Source: Datnioides undecimradiatus
Taxonomy: Eukaryota; Chordata; Actinopteri; Lobotiformes; Datnioididae
DNA length: 64,000 bases
Reading direction: 5' to 3'
Assembly (NCBI GenBank): GCA_008933995.1
Contig: WARS01000036.1
Location: 19,701,285-19,765,284 of the forward strand
Part shown: piece by piece, positions 63,243 to 64,000 of the stretch
Numbering within the stretch: the stretch's first letter is position 1
How the letters are laid out: each line of letters opens with the position of its first letter
Notes under the pieces: generated by a model
Told to the model about the DNA's origin: nothing
Databases searched by the model: none
What the model saw: only the letters and a program-made list of their open reading frames with translations
Made by a program: the position numbers and the translations under genes

Positions 63243-63329
63243 TCTTCCATGCCCCAGATAAGATCATCTTTCCAGGTTAAAACCAAGGAAAGGTCTCACC
63301 GCAAAACTAAAGCCAAAATATCCCAAATA

Positions 63330-63368
63330 CAGGCGCCGCCATCTTGTTTTGGTGACGTCATCCGGAGC
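63330..63368 (-). promoter_or_regulatory. YY1-like and CRE motif cluster
   Basis: The minus strand carries ATGACGTCACC (a full CRE, TGACGTCA at 63353-63360) and, just after it, AAGATGGCGGC (a YY1 core). Such pairing is typical of broad promoters, but the text also resembles dispersed fish repeats, and no exon follows that I can recognise. Confidence 0.35.
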
Positions 63369-64000
63369 CTAACAGGGTGTTTCTACCTGAGCAGGGCTGA
63401 GTTGCACCGCAGCTGATCCCGGTCATTGCAGCAAATGCTTCCAAAGTGATTCCAAAGCCGGTGTCTCCCAGAAGCTTTGCGCTACAGAGAATACACACCT
63501 GGCCTAGTTTTGATGGAAGCCGCGTCAAGCTGCACAAACCAGATGAGCCCGGCAGGAAGTCAGACTTATCGAGTACACCCTCATTTTTCAGAGGTCAGAA
63601 GCACAAAAGTCTGAAATATACACACCTACAAACGGTGTGTACGCTGAGGTTTCGATCCAGATCCAGGTTTTTTTGGCTTTGCTTTTAAGAAAACTGTCAT
63701 TTTTGTCCATCTTTAAATGCATTCAACGATTCAAGCATGTTGTTTTATTGGCAGAGAGTCAATGTGCTATTTCATGTACCAAATCAAAACAAACCAGCAC
63801 CAGGTATTACACTGCACCCGTTTCTTTGACAATAGAAGGAGCGCGATTACATGCACATCGCATGTAGTTGCTGACTCAAAACCATCATTTATATGGACGA
63901 CATTTTGCCAGAGCGTCCTCAGGTCAGATGGGTTTCTCTAACACCCGCTTGACATTGACTGAGAACTTCAATTTTCCACCAGCAGATTTGTATTGCCCGC

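Larger units (their letters stand above)
29481..64000. other. Gene-poor region upstream of the dpp10-like short-isoform promoter
   Basis: About 34.5 kb with no open frame that resembles a known protein, no RNA gene and no DPP-family first exon that I could recognise; the MNQTA- and MASLYQRF-type starts known in the family were looked for on the minus strand. It contains decayed mobile-element pieces, dispersed repeats, microsatellites, a minisatellite and a CpG-dense block around 35940-36400, all listed separately. Stretches not listed hold nothing I can name. The region is either intergenic desert, usual around DPP10 in vertebrates, or intron of a longer isoform starting beyond the right edge. 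Confidence 0.6.

Overview
The window looks like teleost fish genomic DNA, probably a percomorph. It has sparse, tiny exons with vertebrate splice sites, many short microsatellites, and several dispersed sequences I recognise from memory as common teleost repeats. I ran no searches, so every homology statement rests on remembered family sequences.

One protein-coding gene can be supported: the 5' end of a dipeptidyl-peptidase-like Kv4 channel auxiliary subunit on the minus strand, most likely dpp10 (the paralogue dpp6 is the alternative). Three exons are visible. Exon 1 (28444-28500) carries the start codon and a 19-residue Gln/Pro/Asn-rich cytoplasmic tail. Exon 2 (9258-9372) carries the transmembrane anchor. 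Exon 3 (5922-6017) carries the start of the ectodomain. Phases agree (0, then 1, then 1) and all junctions are GT/AG. The rest of the gene lies beyond the left edge. Intron 1 is about 19.1 kb, intron 2 about 3.2 kb, and at least 5.9 kb of intron 3 is present.

Region by region: 1-5921 is intron 3. 5922-28500 holds the exons and introns 2 and 1; intron 1 contains a (TA)n tract, two recognisable dispersed repeats, a 14-bp hairpin and an isolated CpG-dense block at 23260-23640. 28501-29480 is the CpG-rich 5' flank, with a polypurine tract, a (TG)19 tract, a G12 run and a strong match to the REST/NRSF element (RE1) about 720 bp upstream of the start codon, which fits a neuron-restricted channel subunit. 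29481-64000 has no recognisable gene. It holds decayed repeats (a LINE reverse-transcriptase fragment, several dispersed repeats, a four-copy 30-bp minisatellite inside an 11-bp inverted repeat), microsatellites and a second CpG-dense block near 36 kb. It is either upstream intergenic desert or intron of a longer isoform whose first exon is outside the window.

No tRNA, rRNA or CRISPR array was found, and nothing amounts to a clearly new multi-gene system. The most informative observations are the RE1 site, the alternative-promoter-like CpG blocks, CTCF-like motifs of which three lie in or near dispersed-repeat-like sequence, and the hairpin-bounded minisatellite.
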